Below, one piece after another: positions 46,016 through 53,472 of a stretch of DNA of 64,000 nt (positions are counted from its first letter, which is position 1; each line of letters starts with the position of its first letter). The stretch covers positions 124,001 to 188,000 of the forward strand of contig NZ_JACJVQ010000028.1 in the NCBI RefSeq assembly GCF_014212135.1. The letters run 5' to 3'. The notes below the pieces were generated by a model, which ran no database searches, was not told the DNA's origin, and saw only the letters and a list, made by a program, of their open reading frames with translations. The stretch comes from Cohnella thailandensis (GTDB taxonomy: Bacteria; Bacillota; Bacilli; Paenibacillales; Paenibacillaceae). The position numbers and the translations under genes are program-made.

Positions 46016-46795
46016 ATGAAGAAACAGCAAGAAGGAACTCGTCTTCGAAGATGGATAGCGATCGGAGCAGTCGGTTTGATCGTTCTGATCATAGCAGCGG
46101 TGCTGATCGGGGGCAAGATCGGGCGAGAAGGGGAGAAGCTTGTCCAGCCCCCTGATCCGATAGCGGAATCAAGCGGGTCTCCCGAATCGGCGAGTACGCC
46201 TCCGGCAAGTCAGCAACCTGAGCCGACGGGAGAGGCGGAACAGGCTCCGAGCGAAAGCCAGTCTAGCGAGCAACCTTCAAACGAAGAACAACCAGGAGAA
46301 GAGCAATCCGGCGAAGAGCAATCGCAACCGAGCCCTTCCGACGATAAGGCGGAAGCGACCGCCAAACCGCCGGCCGTCAAGCCATCGGAATCCCCAGCCG
46401 CGTCTCCCAAGCCTAGCGAACCTTCAAGCGAAGAGAAGGCCCTCCGCAGCAAGTACGAAGGCCAATTCTCCTCTCTGCGCTCGAGCTGCTTGGCCAAGGT
46501 AGACAAGCTGTCGGGAGAGGTTGTCTCCTATATCAAGAGCGCGAAGGCATCCAGCGAAGAGGTGACCGTATCCGACCTGCAAAAGCAGTTCATGTCGGAC
46601 ATCGCGGGGGCGGAGGCGGATTGCGATAAGCGCTTCGAGGCTATCCTGGCGAGCGCCAAGAAGGAATATGCCGAAGCGAAGCTGGGCACGGACGACCTGG
46701 ACGGATGGTCGAAGGAGTATTCGGCCAGCAAAGGGCAGGCGCGCATGAAGGCGATGTCGCAGATCCTGGTCGCATGGGGAGACGGAACGAAATGA
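46016..46795 (+). CDS. Membrane-anchored protein with Pro/Ser/Glu-rich stalk and Cys-pair helical domain
   Basis: The 259 residues consist of a single membrane helix (about 14-34), a long acidic Ser/Pro/Glu-rich stalk (SEQPSNEEQPGEEQSGEEQS) and a C-terminal helical domain from about 150. This domain has SSLRSSCLAKVDKLSGE and later GAEADCDKRFEAILASAKKE. The same two-cysteine pattern, SL-X-SSC...CD-X2-FEA, recurs at the end of the protein encoded at 47332. The stop overlaps the next start (ATGA). Function unknown; the arrangement suggests an extracytoplasmic domain held off the membrane. Confidence 0.78.
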   Translation: MKKQQEGTRLRRWIAIGAVGLIVLIIAAVLIGGKIGREGEKLVQPPDPIAESSGSPESASTPPASQQPEPTGEAEQAPSESQSSEQPSNEEQPGEEQSGEEQSQPSPSDDKAEATAKPPAVKPSESPAASPKPSEPSSEEKALRSKYEGQFSSLRSSCLAKVDKLSGEVVSYIKSAKASSEEVTVSDLQKQFMSDIAGAEADCDKRFEAILASAKKEYAEAKLGTDDLDGWSKEYSASKGQARMKAMSQILVAWGDGTK

Positions 46796-47310
46796 AGAGG
46801 AGAAACGCTTGGTCATGGAGACTGCTGCTTCTGCCGCTTCTGCTCGTCGGCTGGCTCTTCGTGATCTTCGGCTTCTCTTCGCAGCCTTATCAGAAGCAAG
46901 ATATTAAACCTAAGCTCCAGAGATGGATTCCGCAGGAGACGGCCGAACGAATCGTGCCGAACATCAGCTTCAAGTATCATCACGGCACGGTCTCCGGAGC
47001 GAATCCGTACGGGTTTATCGAATTTTTCGTCCGCAAGGGCGCTCACTTGTTCGAGTACGGGGTTCTAGGGGTTCTGTGCTTCCTCCTGTTGTTCCCTATA
47101 CCCAAGACGGGCTGGCGCTTCCTTGGAGCGTTGGCATTGACCGCGGCGGCCGCCCTCACGGACGAATGGTACCAGTCGCGCGTGTCGAATCGGACCTCGA
47201 CTCTTCTCGACGTGGGAGTCGATTTAACGGGCGCCATTCTAGCGATTTGTCTCTTTTTGTTGGCCTATCGGCTCCTATGGGGTAGAATAGGTAAAAAATC
47301 CAACAGGTAG
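46792..47310 (+). CDS. VanZ-family membrane protein
   Basis: The start is ATG 46792, overlapping the previous stop, giving 172 residues with four or five membrane helices. VanZ-family hallmarks are FSSQPYQKQ after the first helix, FVRKGAHLFEYGVLGVLCF and the later LTDEWYQSRVSNRTSTLLDVGVD, containing the family's DE-Q and D-hxxN-like motif. VanZ gives low-level teicoplanin resistance in enterococci by an unknown mechanism, but most family members are not resistance genes. Here it is coupled to wall-anchored unknowns within an exopolysaccharide locus. Confidence 0.9.
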   Translation: MKRRNAWSWRLLLLPLLLVGWLFVIFGFSSQPYQKQDIKPKLQRWIPQETAERIVPNISFKYHHGTVSGANPYGFIEFFVRKGAHLFEYGVLGVLCFLLLFPIPKTGWRFLGALALTAAAALTDEWYQSRVSNRTSTLLDVGVDLTGAILAICLFLLAYRLLWGRIGKKSNR

Positions 47311-47331
47311 AAGAAAGGAATTCCAACTATC

Positions 47332-48318
47332 ATGATGATGAATAAGCTCCGGTTGTCCGGTCTCGTTCTGGCTCTTCTGCTGTTCATGGCTCCGCTCTCC
47401 GCCAACGCGGCGACGGCTACCTCCGTAACGGTAACTCAACAGAACGTTCAGATGAATTTTGACGGACAGGCTCTCGCCCTCCCTTCGGGACAATATGCGT
47501 TCACCTATCAATCTCGCGTTTATATTCCTCTGAGATTCGTCTCCTACGCTCTTCAGAAGAATGTCATATGGGACGGCACGGCCAAGAAGGTGACGGTGTC
47601 GGAGCCGACCTCCGCGCAGTCCGTCGTTCTGAAGGAATACCTCATGAACTCGGCTGCGGCTGCTGCTGATAGCGCAAGCAAGCCGGTTACCGCGAAGTCG
47701 ATCAAGGTCGCTCCGGTAAGCGTGAAGCTGGTCTTCGACGGCGCGGAGAAGAAGCTTCCGGAAGGCCAGCAAGTGTTCAGCCTGGACGGAACGATCTACG
47801 TTCCCGTCCGCTTCATGTCGGAAGCGATCGGAACGACGATCGCTTGGGATTCGAAGACGGGCAGCGTCATCGGCAAGTCCAAGGCTTACCTGGAAGCGGG
47901 CTCGGGCTCGAACGGAAGCGGATCGGGCGAGAACGGCAGCGGCAACGGCGGTGGAGAAACGGGCAGCGGATCCGGGTCGACGGGAGGCGGTGCCGGCGGC
48001 GGAGCCATGACGGTTGCCGAAGTCAAGGCCGCTACGCAGAAGTCGTTGGAGAGTCTCCAAAGCAGCTGCATCAATTCCATCATCGGTCTCCTCGGGACCA
48101 CGACGGATAATGCCGAACTGATGGAGAAGGCGAATGCCAAGCTGGCCGTCTGCGATGCGAACTTCGAGGCGGCGATGACGACCGCCCAGTCGCAATTGCA
48201 AGCGGCGGGAGCGGACGACGCGGATATCCAGGCGACGATCGCCGGCTACAGAAGCACCTACGAGAAGACCAAAGAAACTTACCGCAAGGCAGCCGAGGAT
48301 TATCTCGGAATCAAATAA
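47332..48318 (+). CDS. Exported protein with two copper-amine-oxidase-N-like stalk repeats and a Cys-pair helical domain
   Basis: Three ATGs occur in a row at 47332, 47335 and 47338; 328 residues are given from the first. A signal peptide ends near residue 25 (SANA-ATA). Two repeats follow: FDGQALALPSGQYAF...VYIPLRFVSYAL and FDGAEKKLPEGQQVF...IYVPVRFMSEAIG, the Cu_amine_oxidN1 (stalk) type common in Paenibacillaceae wall proteins. A Gly/Ser-rich linker (about 185-225) leads to a helical domain with SLQSSCINSIIGLL and LAVCDANFEAAMTTAQ, paralogous to the end of the protein encoded at 46016. No catalytic role is visible. Confidence 0.85.
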   Translation: MMMNKLRLSGLVLALLLFMAPLSANAATATSVTVTQQNVQMNFDGQALALPSGQYAFTYQSRVYIPLRFVSYALQKNVIWDGTAKKVTVSEPTSAQSVVLKEYLMNSAAAAADSASKPVTAKSIKVAPVSVKLVFDGAEKKLPEGQQVFSLDGTIYVPVRFMSEAIGTTIAWDSKTGSVIGKSKAYLEAGSGSNGSGSGENGSGNGGGETGSGSGSTGGGAGGGAMTVAEVKAATQKSLESLQSSCINSIIGLLGTTTDNAELMEKANAKLAVCDANFEAAMTTAQSQLQAAGADDADIQATIAGYRSTYEKTKETYRKAAEDYLGIK

Positions 48319-48329
48319 TCATTAAAGCG

Positions 48330-48376
48330 AACCATTCGAGGCAGGAGCCCAGCCCCTGTTTCTCGAATGGTTTTTT
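48330..48376 (+). terminator. Rho-independent terminator
   Basis: An 11-bp perfect stem (48330-48340 with 48362-48372) with a 21-base loop is followed by a T-run. Confidence 0.88.
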
Positions 48377-48471
48377 AATTTGGGCTTGATCGTTCATATT
48401 GGGCTTGCCCGGACGGTATGAATAATAGATGGTTTTTGCCCCGTTTCGAAACCGAACCACGAGGTGAAGAG

Positions 48472-49818
48472 ATGAGAATTATTCTGTTATCCGGCGGCTC
48501 CGGCCGAAGGCTGTGGCCCTTATCCAACGATTCGAGGTCCAAACAGTTCCTGAAGGTGCTGACGGATCCTAGAGGCAATCCGGAATCGATGATTCAGCGG
48601 GTGTGGAGACAGCTGCTGCAGGCCGACCTGCAGACCAATGCCGTCGTGGCGACGAGCCGCGCCCAAGTAGATATTCTGTACAGTCAGATCGGCGCCTCCG
48701 TTCCTCTCGTGATCGAACCCGAACGCCGGGATACTTTTCCCGCTGTCGCCCTGTCCGTGGCCTATCTCTCCAGCGTCGAAGGGGTGGGGCGGCACGAGGC
48801 GGTCGCCGTTCTTCCGGTCGATTCGCATGTGGAAGACCACTTCTTCTGCAAGGTGATGGAGCTGAGAACGATCGTTCAGAGCGGCAAGGCGGATCTCGCG
48901 CTGATCGGGGTCGAGCCGACGCTTCCTTCCTCCAAATACGGCTACATCGTCCCCCAATTCCTCCCCGAGCAAGCGATCGAACCTCACCTTCGAGTCAGTC
49001 ATTTTCAAGAAAAGCCGTCGGAAGAGCAGGCAACCTGGCTGTTGCTGCAAGGCGCTCTCTGGAACTGCGGGGTGTTCGCCTTCCGGATCGGCTGGATGCT
49101 GGACCATATCGAGAGCTTGGGACTGCCGACGGATTACGAGAAGCTGAGGTCGAGCTACGGGCAGCTTCCGAGAATCAGCTTCGATCACCAGGTGGTGGAG
49201 AAAACGCGGAACGTCTCGGTTCTCCCGTATGACGGCAGCTGGAAGGATCTTGGAACCTGGAATACGCTGACGGAAGAGATGGATGCCAACCTGATCGGCA
49301 AAGGGACGATATCGGCGGACAGCCATAACACGCATCTGATCAACGAGCTGGACATTCCGGTGGCGGTGCTGGGAATCTCGGACGCCGTCGTGGCCGTCAG
49401 TCCGGACGGGATTCTTGTCTCCGACAAGGCGGCAAGCCCCCGACTCAAGGAGGTGCTCACGATCGATCAGCGGCCGATGTACGAGGAGTGCCCGTGGGGC
49501 TGGTACCGGGTGATCGACTACAACCACTACGACTCCCAATCGGAGATGCTGACGAGGCGAATGAACATTCATCCCGGCAAAAAAATCCCCAAGCACCTCC
49601 ACAATCGGAGGGAGGAGCTGTGGCTGATCCTCTATGGGGAAGGAGAAGCGGAGCTGGACGGAGACCGGCGGATGGTGAGAGAAGGGGATACGCTGCTGAT
49701 TCCGCCCGGCACGGAGCATGCCCTGCAGGCGCACACGAGAATGGAAGTGATGGAGATCCAGCGGGGGATGGAGCTAACGGAAGAGGACTACGAGGAGCCG
49801 ATCGGGGAGGTTTCCTGA
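48472..49818 (+). CDS. manC: Mannose-1-phosphate guanylyltransferase with C-terminal cupin domain
   Basis: The start is ATG 48472 after GAGGTGAAGAG; an earlier in-frame ATG (48418) has no RBS. The 448 residues begin MRIILLSGGSGRRLWPLSND, followed by SRSKQFLKVL, the pyrophosphorylase signature. The end is a cupin of phosphomannose isomerase type (HPGKKIPKHLHNRREELWLI, with His/Glu metal ligands, and PPGTEHALQAH). This two-domain form is the usual bifunctional ManC/XanB architecture, different from the single-domain protein encoded at 9352. It is flanked by a terminator and an anonymous intergenic region, so it may be monocistronic. The coding region is GC-rich. Confidence 0.92.
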   Translation: MRIILLSGGSGRRLWPLSNDSRSKQFLKVLTDPRGNPESMIQRVWRQLLQADLQTNAVVATSRAQVDILYSQIGASVPLVIEPERRDTFPAVALSVAYLSSVEGVGRHEAVAVLPVDSHVEDHFFCKVMELRTIVQSGKADLALIGVEPTLPSSKYGYIVPQFLPEQAIEPHLRVSHFQEKPSEEQATWLLLQGALWNCGVFAFRIGWMLDHIESLGLPTDYEKLRSSYGQLPRISFDHQVVEKTRNVSVLPYDGSWKDLGTWNTLTEEMDANLIGKGTISADSHNTHLINELDIPVAVLGISDAVVAVSPDGILVSDKAASPRLKEVLTIDQRPMYEECPWGWYRVIDYNHYDSQSEMLTRRMNIHPGKKIPKHLHNRREELWLILYGEGEAELDGDRRMVREGDTLLIPPGTEHALQAHTRMEVMEIQRGMELTEEDYEEPIGEVS

Positions 49819-50117
49819 TCAGGAATGTAAATGGCTAATGGGGACTTAATATGCTCCCTCATACGGTTGATAGGTGAAAAAAACAACCTGTAACTATATG
49901 GGGGAGCATCTTCAAGACTAAAAACAAAACTTACAAGCTCTGCTAATGAACCAAAATCCAAAAATGAATAAGAAGATTGACCCTCAAGAAAGTTCGACCC
50001 CCTGAAGCTCACTTTGAATCACGTCTGTAGCTTACTTGTCCTGGATAGCATCCACATCTTTATGATACTAAATGTAGACCAATAATTTGACATTTTGATA
50101 TTTCTTCCCCCCCTGAA
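49819..50117. other. Intergenic region with a long imperfect inverted repeat, no gene supported
   Basis: Bases 49851-49875 and 49886-49909 form an inverted repeat matching at about 19 of 24 positions with one gap, loop of about 10 bases, and no T-run on the plus strand. The rest, to the promoter at 50118, has no supported coding sequence: a 74-codon minus-strand frame (49788-50012) has no RBS and covers the palindrome. The stretch could be an insertion-sequence remnant or a structured RNA; neither can be shown here. Confidence 0.4.
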
Positions 50118-50147
50118 TTGACAAGTTCATGTAATCAATCCTATTAT
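50118..50147 (+). promoter_or_regulatory. Sigma-A-type promoter for the Wzy-like gene
   Basis: TTGACA (50118-50123) and TATTAT (50142-50147), spacing 18 bases, precede the start codon by 35 bases. Confidence 0.65.
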
Positions 50148-50182
50148 CGATTAGTAAGACTTTTTAATAAAGGGGATACGTT

Positions 50183-51565
50183 GTGCTAGTCATCCTGTAT
50201 ATTGCTTTACTCATTATCTACGCTGCCGCAGTCACTAATAGTATACCAGGATTTGCAATTTTTGCAGTTTCAGCGTTGTTCTTTCTTTATGCGTTTAATA
50301 AATTCAAAGCGAAATCCAATAAGACTACCGCATTTATGCAGATCATGTGTTTAAGCATCCCGCTATCTTGGAGGAACATTTTTGGTGGTGATTATGGGGA
50401 TCTGGCGATAACTTGGTTCTATATCTTTGGGCTGTTTCTTTCCATCCATCTACTCGCATTAAGAAAAGAGATTAAGCTTAATAGAGCGAACTTCTCTCTT
50501 GTACTTTTGCTTGCATTCGCTGTTGTTTTCTCGGTTATACCACTGTTGTTGACGAATCCAGATTACTTTGATCAAGGTCTGACTCAGTTTATCATACTTA
50601 CGTTTCATAATATTATCATCTTCTTGGCTGTTCTTAAGGGTAGGAACATTAGCAACATGAATGTATTAGCTGTTGAAAAAAGTTATATTCTAGCAGGCTT
50701 GGCAACTAGCATAGGATTGATAATTCAGTACTTTCTATTTCGAGTGGGCATATCAATTGGGGTCATTAAGTTTTATCTAAACCGCCAATCCTTCCACTTT
50801 CTGATTTCCGACGTCAGCCATGCATCTCTTTACCTAGCAACAACAGCGTTGTTGTCAATTCAATTAATTGGAAAATCGAAAAAAAATGTGAAGATGTGGA
50901 TCATCCCAATCATAATATTAATAGGTGCTGCAATAACCTCGGCTAGGACAGGACTTGTTGCATTTTTTATTGTCTATTTGATCTACATATTCGTTGGTCA
51001 AAAGGGAATATCTCGGAAAGTAATGTCTCTCGTTATCGGAGTTGTTGCGTTGTTTAGTGCTTACAGCCTATACAAGAATGTGCGACAGCAGTCTAGTATT
51101 CGGGACATCCTGTTCGACTCTTCTGATCGTGATAACGGATATGAAGCAGCTTATAATCTATTTCTGCAGAATCCGATATTCGGTCATGGGTTCAGTATCG
51201 ATTATATATCCAGTGTAATGGGACAACCAATACCTCACCTATCTTTCTTGCAATATTTGGTTCATGGTGGAATTTTCTATACCCTAATTTTGTTCGGAGT
51301 TATTTTCGTAGCTTTCCTTTATGCGAAAAAAAGAAAAATGAATGCATCCTGGCTCATTCTCTTAACTGTTCTCGGAACTTGTCTTGTTCCAGACATCTTC
51401 TCTACGAGGTACATCACACTATTGATAGTACTTGTGTTTCTTGAGAATGAAACTGCAAATCAGCTAGCAACAAAGAATAGCAATGTTGGAATATCCCTTG
51501 CAAATATGGCTAGGCTAAATTTCAGTCCAATAGGTAAAAAAATGGGAGTTAATAGAGGCCAGTGA
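50183..51565 (+). CDS. wzy: Wzy-like O-antigen polymerase
   Basis: GTG 50183 follows AAAGGGG and gives 460 residues with about 12 membrane helices. The family region is in the large loop and after: LFLQNPIFGHGFSID and HLSFLQYLVHGGIFYTLILFG, with NPxxGxG and HxxxLQ-like motifs of the O-antigen polymerase/ligase family. No TPR-like tail is present, unlike the protein encoded at 5186. It probably polymerises the repeat unit flipped by Wzx, although it lies 7 kb downstream of wzx. AT-rich compared with the neighbouring manC. Confidence 0.88.
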   Translation: MLVILYIALLIIYAAAVTNSIPGFAIFAVSALFFLYAFNKFKAKSNKTTAFMQIMCLSIPLSWRNIFGGDYGDLAITWFYIFGLFLSIHLLALRKEIKLNRANFSLVLLLAFAVVFSVIPLLLTNPDYFDQGLTQFIILTFHNIIIFLAVLKGRNISNMNVLAVEKSYILAGLATSIGLIIQYFLFRVGISIGVIKFYLNRQSFHFLISDVSHASLYLATTALLSIQLIGKSKKNVKMWIIPIIILIGAAITSARTGLVAFFIVYLIYIFVGQKGISRKVMSLVIGVVALFSAYSLYKNVRQQSSIRDILFDSSDRDNGYEAAYNLFLQNPIFGHGFSIDYISSVMGQPIPHLSFLQYLVHGGIFYTLILFGVIFVAFLYAKKRKMNASWLILLTVLGTCLVPDIFSTRYITLLIVLVFLENETANQLATKNSNVGISLANMARLNFSPIGKKMGVNRGQ

Positions 51566-51580
51566 AAAGTCATTTTACGA

Positions 51581-51617
51581 AAGAAGGTACTATTTCTCAA
51601 GCAGTACCTTCTTTTCT
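51581..51617. terminator. Terminator after the Wzy-like gene
   Basis: AAGAAGGTACT (51581-51591) pairs with AGTACCTTCTT (51603-51613), loop of 11 bases, then TTCT. The A-rich left flank is short, so function on the minus strand is less certain. Confidence 0.8.
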
Positions 51618-51737
51618 GTATAATGAAAATTTGCGTGAAGTCCATTGTTCCACTCAGATTTAAATTGCATTCAGTTCCTACACGGCTTAATTACGTTGCT
51701 GCTTAATTCAATCCACGTTTAAAACTATTCCATGCGG

Positions 51738-52244
51738 CTATGTATTGTAGCTCTTAATTACTCTAGCAGGAATTCCGCCAACAAGAACAAAATCTTCCCG
51801 AATGTCCTTAGTGACCACAGATCCAGCTGCTATAATTACTCCTTTACCAGCAATCTTAACTCCTGGCAATATAATAGCTCCTGCTCCGATCCATGCGCCA
51901 TCACCGATTTCAACAAGTTGTCCGACATGGTCTTTTTTTACATAATTGTTTATCCAGTCACTTGTATCATACGTCCAGGATATAATTTTGGAGTAGGCTG
52001 AAAATGTAACATCGTTACCAATTAAAATTCCCCCACCACCATGAAAGAAAACATGTTCGTTAATTCTACAGTTATTACCTATTTTAATGTTTTCAGGATT
52101 TATTATCGTTAAGGGCAACCCAAAAATTTGAAGATTGGACTTCTTTGCGTTGAGTTGTTTTATAAATTTACTCGCTTTTATTCTATGAATTTTTGTACGA
52201 ATACGAGCAGATATTGATCGTTTTGCTCTACTAAAGAAATTCAA
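51738..52244 (-). CDS. Left-handed beta-helix acyltransferase
   Basis: TTG at 52244 follows AGGGGGG by seven bases and gives 168 residues. Hexapeptide repeats are visible (IKIGNNCRINEHVFFHGGGG, then VEIGDGAWIGAGAIILPGVKIAGKGVIIAAGSVVTKDI) and the end PARVIKSYNT is typical of the O-acetyltransferase group that includes WbbJ. It would O-acetylate a sugar of the polymer with acetyl-CoA. It is convergent with the Wzy-like gene and may have been acquired with it, as both are AT-rich. Confidence 0.88.
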   Translation of the reverse strand: MNFFSRAKRSISARIRTKIHRIKASKFIKQLNAKKSNLQIFGLPLTIINPENIKIGNNCRINEHVFFHGGGGILIGNDVTFSAYSKIISWTYDTSDWINNYVKKDHVGQLVEIGDGAWIGAGAIILPGVKIAGKGVIIAAGSVVTKDIREDFVLVGGIPARVIKSYNT

Positions 52245-52389
52245 TGAACATCCCCCCTGAAAATTTTACTATTTTAATTAATAGTATCGTATGAGAGAAG
52301 AAAATTATATAAGTTTGTAAAAAGTAGAGGCCGGCTTTCCCGTTTTAATTGACAATTTTCTTGGACGGCTTGATTTCGAGCTTCCGCCG

Positions 52390-53316
52390 TTACGGCTCCA
52401 ATACGCCCCGGAAAAACTCGTTGCGGCTGTGGTTCCGGTATTCTCTGGGCGTGCAGCCCGTTATTTTGCGGAATAAGGCGTGGAAAAACTTCATGTCGGA
52501 ATACCCGATTCGCTGCGCGATCTGCTGCACGGACAGATTCGTCGTGTTGAGCAGGTCGCAGCTTCGCTGGATCCGGAGATGCTGCACGTATTGGGTGAAC
52601 GTTTTGCCCGTGGCGGCTTTGAAGTGCTGCTGCAGCTGGCTGACGCTCATGAGATTCTTTTCCGCCAACTCCTTAAGAACCAGCGGTTCATGCAAATGAT
52701 TATTCACGTAGTGAAGGACGTCCTTCACTTTCTCCATTCCCCGCGCGGCGCGATCCTCTCCCTTGCCGGCAACGTCGGATTGCATGCGGTGCAGAAGAAT
52801 GAGCACTTGAAGCAGAGTCGTCTTCAGCATCGTGCGGTAGTCCGACAACCGTTGGTGATATTCGAGATAGGCGGAATCGAACAGCTGGGCGAATCGGTTG
52901 TGACGGTCCTGGTAATGGTACCAGGGCTTCGACCGGTGCTCCGGGGAGTATAGAATCCGGAACAGCTCGGAGTCGCCGGGGATCCACTGCTTGACCTCCT
53001 CGATCGCCTCTAGCTTGAAGATATAGTTGCAAATGACCAGGGGCTCGTTCGAATCCGGGGAGGACGGACGGAACACGTGGGGCGTTCCGACCGGAAGCAG
53101 GAACAAATCCTCCTTCTGGACGGGAATGGTCTGATTGCCGATATGGTGAAATCCATGGCCTTGTTCGACCAGGCAGATCTCGATGAAATCGTGCTGATGG
53201 TATTTTACCTTGAACGATTCGGTCTCACGGTTTACGAAGATAGGGAAGTCCAGCTCGAAGAAACGTTCTCCGCCCAGAAATTGAATCACCCGATTACGCC
53301 TCCGCTTCTTCCGCAT
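52390..53316 (-). CDS. AraC-family transcriptional regulator
   Basis: The 308 residues start at ATG 53316 with AGGGG five bases upstream. The N-terminal cupin-like sensor (KYHQHDFIEICLVEQGHGFHH, then PVGTPHVFRP) binds a sugar signal in related proteins. The C-terminal part, from KDVLHYVNNHLHEPLVLKELAEK, has two helix-turn-helix motifs with SVSQLQQHFKAATGKTFTQYV and IAQRIGYSDMKFFHALFRK. It is divergent from the GH78 rhamnosidase gene with 156 bases between start codons and is the likely activator of that locus. Confidence 0.93.
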   Translation of the reverse strand: MRKKRRRNRVIQFLGGERFFELDFPIFVNRETESFKVKYHQHDFIEICLVEQGHGFHHIGNQTIPVQKEDLFLLPVGTPHVFRPSSPDSNEPLVICNYIFKLEAIEEVKQWIPGDSELFRILYSPEHRSKPWYHYQDRHNRFAQLFDSAYLEYHQRLSDYRTMLKTTLLQVLILLHRMQSDVAGKGEDRAARGMEKVKDVLHYVNNHLHEPLVLKELAEKNLMSVSQLQQHFKAATGKTFTQYVQHLRIQRSCDLLNTTNLSVQQIAQRIGYSDMKFFHALFRKITGCTPREYRNHSRNEFFRGVLEP

Positions 53317-53420
53317 TTTGCCCCTATCATACCCTTAAATGATTGGGAATCTCAACAAAAATACGATTTTCCCCTATAAAATTCTCGTTTTCACCCCCTT
53401 TTTTGAGTGCTTAATCGCCC

Positions 53421-53426
53421 TATAAT
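53421..53426 (+). promoter_or_regulatory. -10 element of the rhamnosidase promoter
   Basis: A perfect TATAAT lies about 47 bases before the start codon. The -35 position 17 bases upstream reads CTTTTT, poor for sigma-A alone, which fits dependence on the AraC-type activator. Confidence 0.55.
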
Positions 53427-53434
53427 GGGGTTGA

Positions 53435-53449
53435 ATGAAAGCGCTGCCT
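53435..53449 (+). promoter_or_regulatory. Catabolite-response element (cre) for CcpA
   Basis: ATGAAAGCGCTGCCT matches the cre consensus WTGAAARCGYTTWNN except for two positions at the right end. It begins nine bases after the -10, in the initially transcribed region, where CcpA binding blocks transcription. Confidence 0.6.
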
Positions 53450-53472
53450 CAGCGAGATTGGAGCCAGATAGC

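Noticed and set aside
46792..47310. VanZ gene as evidence of glycopeptide resistance
   Set aside because: VanZ-family proteins are widespread without resistance, and no vanHAX-type genes occur nearby.
49788..50012. 74-codon minus-strand open frame beside manC
   Set aside because: No RBS, overlaps the end of manC and the inverted repeat, and I find no convincing family; kept only as part of the unexplained intergenic region.
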